This document shows positions 61,515 through 64,000 of a stretch of 64,000 nt of DNA, one piece after another. The stretch is from the NCBI GenBank assembly GCA_965153455.1, contig OZ234502.1:5063267-5127266 (forward strand). The letters are read 5' to 3'. Source of the DNA: Sphagnum compactum. Taxonomy: Eukaryota > Bryophyta > Sphagnopsida > Sphagnales. Made by a program: the position numbers and the translations under genes. Every line of letters begins with the position of its first letter. Positions within the stretch are counted from its first letter, which is position 1. The notes under the pieces were generated by a model. It was not told the DNA's origin. It was given only the letters and a program-made list of their open reading frames with translations, and made no database searches.

Positions 61515-61757
61515 AAAACAAAAGGTGGGTTTTGTTGGCCTTGCCTACCAAGCAAGGCAATTAGGATATTGTGTTTAGATTCATTATAGAGTATAGTAGC
61601 TTAAGGGATTTTTATAGGCCCCTAGGTAATAATAATAGGTCTATTTTTTATATGAGGATTTTTGAAAGATGATAATTTGGGTTCTGTTCAAACTTGAGAT
61701 TAGTTATAGAGTTTTAAATTATCTTGAAAGATTTGGGTTTCTTTTAGAGAATTTTGT
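61515..61757. repeat. inverted dispersed repeat, copy 2
   Basis: Reverse-complement partner of 34860-35072. It lies 110 bp left of copy 4 of the AGCCAxATTTGGCT repeat. Confidence 0.85.
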
Positions 61758-61867
61758 CAAAGAATATGATTTTTCCACGGTTAGGTAAGTACTAACTTCT
61801 AAGGGATGTTTCAATTCTCCATGTAAGTACTAAAGTGCAAATAAATACTAGTGAGATTCACACCTTG

Positions 61868-61985
61868 GCGATCATCCACAAGGCGATGTAGCCACATTTG
61901 GCTATAGATCAGCTATGAAAGTAGAAATTTATTTAAATGCCTTTACATCTTGGCTTTTCTTTTTTGCTTGAACAAAGTGTAGAAT
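61868..61985. repeat. AGCCAxATTTGGCT dispersed repeat, copy 4
   Basis: It contains GCGATCATCCACAAGG, GTAGCCACATTTGGCTATAG, CAGCTATGAAAGTAGA and CTTGGCTTTTC. The downstream half is degraded. Confidence 0.7.
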
Positions 61986-62290
61986 CATGGAATTTTATTA
62001 GAAGGAAAATAAAATTAAAATTTTTAAAAGGGAATATTCGACATTATATAGAAATTGCCAAATGGCGAAAATTCGCCATTAAAAAATGCTGATTCAGACT
62101 CAGGAGCCTTAATCAAGCTGTAAAAAATGTTCTTCTAAAAAGTAAAAACCTTCTACACAAATTTTTGTGTATTTGGAAGGAACCTTGGCGAGCAAATTTT
62201 TTCATCCTCAAAGTTTTTTGATTGATGGGATAATCGTCCAGGCAAATCAACCGAACCATGAGCTTTACATGTGCTCACAACTACTGCTAA

Positions 62291-62650
62291 GAGCATCACC
62301 ACCGGTGCTCAGTATGCGACTCCAGACAATAAAATTTATTGTGAAAAAGTCAAAATGTGCCGGTTTAGTTCAGGAAATTGGTTTGTCTGCACCAAATTCG
62401 TGCAGATTGCCGTGGCCGGTGAAAGGCGCACCTCCAAGAAGAGTGTAATAATTGGACCTGACTGCGGCTCAGTATTTCTGATTGGTCGATCATAATGATT
62501 GGTCCAGGTGGTTTGCTATTAGTAGTTCCCACTTACGTGCAGTTCAAGTTACAGTTTTATTGCTGGGGTTGCCAAAAAAAACAAAAGCTAAACTTAGACA
62601 TTTAATTCTATTATCCAGAGTGACATACTGAGCACCGGTGGAGCTGCACT
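62291..62650. mobile_element. MITE-like element with long terminal inverted repeats
   Basis: The left end (GAGCATCACCACCGGTGCTC then AGTATG and ACTCCAGA) is mirrored by the right end, which on the minus strand reads CAGCTCCACCGGTGCTCAGT then ATG and ACTCTGGA. The inverted repeats are about 35-40 bp. The GAGCATCxCCACCGG end resembles common plant Harbinger-type MITEs. TAA precedes the left end; the right flank is not an exact match. The interior is GC-richer than its surroundings and encodes nothing I recognise. Confidence 0.75.
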
Positions 62651-64000
62651 CAGAGATCACACTAAAATCACACCCTGCAAAGTGGCCTTCTGAAACTATG
62701 GAGATTTTCTGTAACTTTTAGAATGAAAAACCCCTAGTCCTTGCAAGCTGAGAAAGAAATAGAAAAAGAGAGGGTGGAAGTTGAGACCTCTCCTATGGGT
62801 ACCACTTGTTACTTCTATTAATTAGATGGGGGTACCTCCCAATTTTTTTCATGATCAAGTGAACAATGATAAATCATCTTCACACAAAACAATTGTTCAA
62901 GCTAAGCTTTCAACATTTTTGAATTCTAACTTGGAAAGTTATATCTTTTTCTTAACATTTTGTTTTCATTAACTTCTTATTCAATTTTCTCCTATGACTC
63001 CTCTAGTGCATAATCACAATAATTAAGAACATCACTAACGAAATTTAGAAATTGATTTTTTTTTCTCACATGTTTGAAATTGTCATTGCAACTTGTATTT
63101 TTGAACAAAAGCAATACACTTTGATTGGAATCTTGACAATTTTTTCAATTGTTTGTGCATTGAAATGGAACATAGTGCTTATAAGCATATGATTTTGCCC
63201 ATTTGTGTTATGTATGTGGGATTATGATGGGCCTATTTGTTTTCAAATGAATTATGATTTCATAATCACATAAGTGATAACATTGCTCTCAATCATTGAT
63301 TTATGGCTCCTTTGCATTTTCCCAATGTAACACATTCGAACCTCTTCTTTTTAGGTCATATGTCCCCCTCAATGTGCTTCTTTTTTTGTGCAATCTATGG
63401 TTATGTTTTCACTATCATGGTATTTTCCCCCAATGCTTGAAATTGGCTTGGTGGTCTAGTAGTCATCACTTTGGGACTTTTAATCATATTGAGATTCTCA
63501 ATTAGTTTTGAATCATTCATGATCATTTTTGTTTTTTTTTTAATTTCTAACATTAATGATATGATATCCCAAAAACAACTTGGTGGAAGGTGTTACCTCC
63601 TACAAATTATTGTATCCATTATATTACATTGTTGTTATTGATACCATTATAGCTTTGAGTATAAATTTTAATTGTTAAATTGTCATTTGGGGTTGGTGGA
63701 TTTGAGTATTGTACATTTTGAAGATTGTCACTAAGCTTGCAAACTTAAATTCCAATTTTACAATCTTTGAAGATTTATGCAAAAAAATTAACTTGGTTTT
63801 ATATGTTTCACATTAGTTTGATATACCATCATAAGCAATCACAACTTTTGATGCACTAATCATGAAGAAGTTTTCAATTAAGAGCTCTTTAATTTGTTTG
63901 TTAAAACGTAGACTTTTTGAACTCTCCCCTATTTAAAGAGATATCTTGATGCAAATCTTTTCAAATGTGCTTGCAATCTTTAGCAATTAGGAATGAATAT
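62651..64000. other. AT-rich intergenic DNA, no gene
   Basis: Stops in all frames and poly-A/T runs. I see nothing structured here. Confidence 0.6.

Noticed and set aside
1-64000. tRNA, rRNA or snRNA genes
   Set aside because: I looked for tRNA B-box-like GGTTCGA with matching arms and for rRNA cores and found none I could support by eye; a covariance-model scan would settle it.

Overview
This is nuclear DNA from a land plant. Three observations support that: split genes with GT-AG introns of roughly 70-1000 bp, several short stretches of the plant telomere heptamer TTTAGGG, and plant-type genes (a BONZAI/copine, a GRIP golgin, a TONNEAU1/FOP-like protein). A secreted DUF3455 protein and the compact introns make a non-flowering lineage (bryophyte, lycophyte or fern) my first guess, but I cannot fix the species from the sequence.

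Layout. From 0.4 to 37.3 kb the window holds five multi-exon genes. (1) A BONZAI-type copine lies on the minus strand (397-5616, 16 coding exons, 599 aa). (2) After an AT-rich block with a MITE, an ULP1-protease pseudogene and a 19-copy TTTAGGG-containing minisatellite, a GRIP-domain golgin lies on the plus strand (15360-24124, 25 exons, about 1019 aa). (3) An unrecognised coiled-coil protein lies on the minus strand (24652-26915, 7 exons, 407 aa), convergent with the golgin. (4) A TONNEAU1/FOP-like gene lies on the plus strand (27367 to about 32556); it starts 451 bp from gene 3, head to head. (5) A secreted DUF3455 protein lies on the minus strand (35898-37329, 3 exons, 307 aa). For genes 1, 2, 3 and 5 the exon lengths I derived sum to an exact multiple of three with consistent phases at every junction.

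From 38 to 55.7 kb the sequence is mostly repeats. Two diverged, inactive copies of one reverse-transcriptase element lie in the same orientation (42.4-45.3 and 52.7-55.7 kb). The second carries a 267-bp solo LTR with a 5-bp target duplication. Between them are short tandem duplications and unclassified AT-rich DNA. A small intact gene for a conserved 94-aa plant protein follows (56099-56383). The rest, to 64 kb, is AT-rich and holds a 3 x 107 bp tandem repeat, a MITE-like element and copies of dispersed repeat families seen earlier in the window.

The genes form no operon and need not act together. Three of them concern membranes, Golgi or the cortical cytoskeleton (copine, golgin, TON1-like), but I read that as coincidence. 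The most unusual points are the GC-AG introns of the TON1-like gene, the shared promoter of genes 3 and 4, the uncharacterised coiled-coil protein with its 33-bp internal repeats, the DUF3455 gene with a foldback element in its intron, the nested solo LTR, and several strong hairpins.
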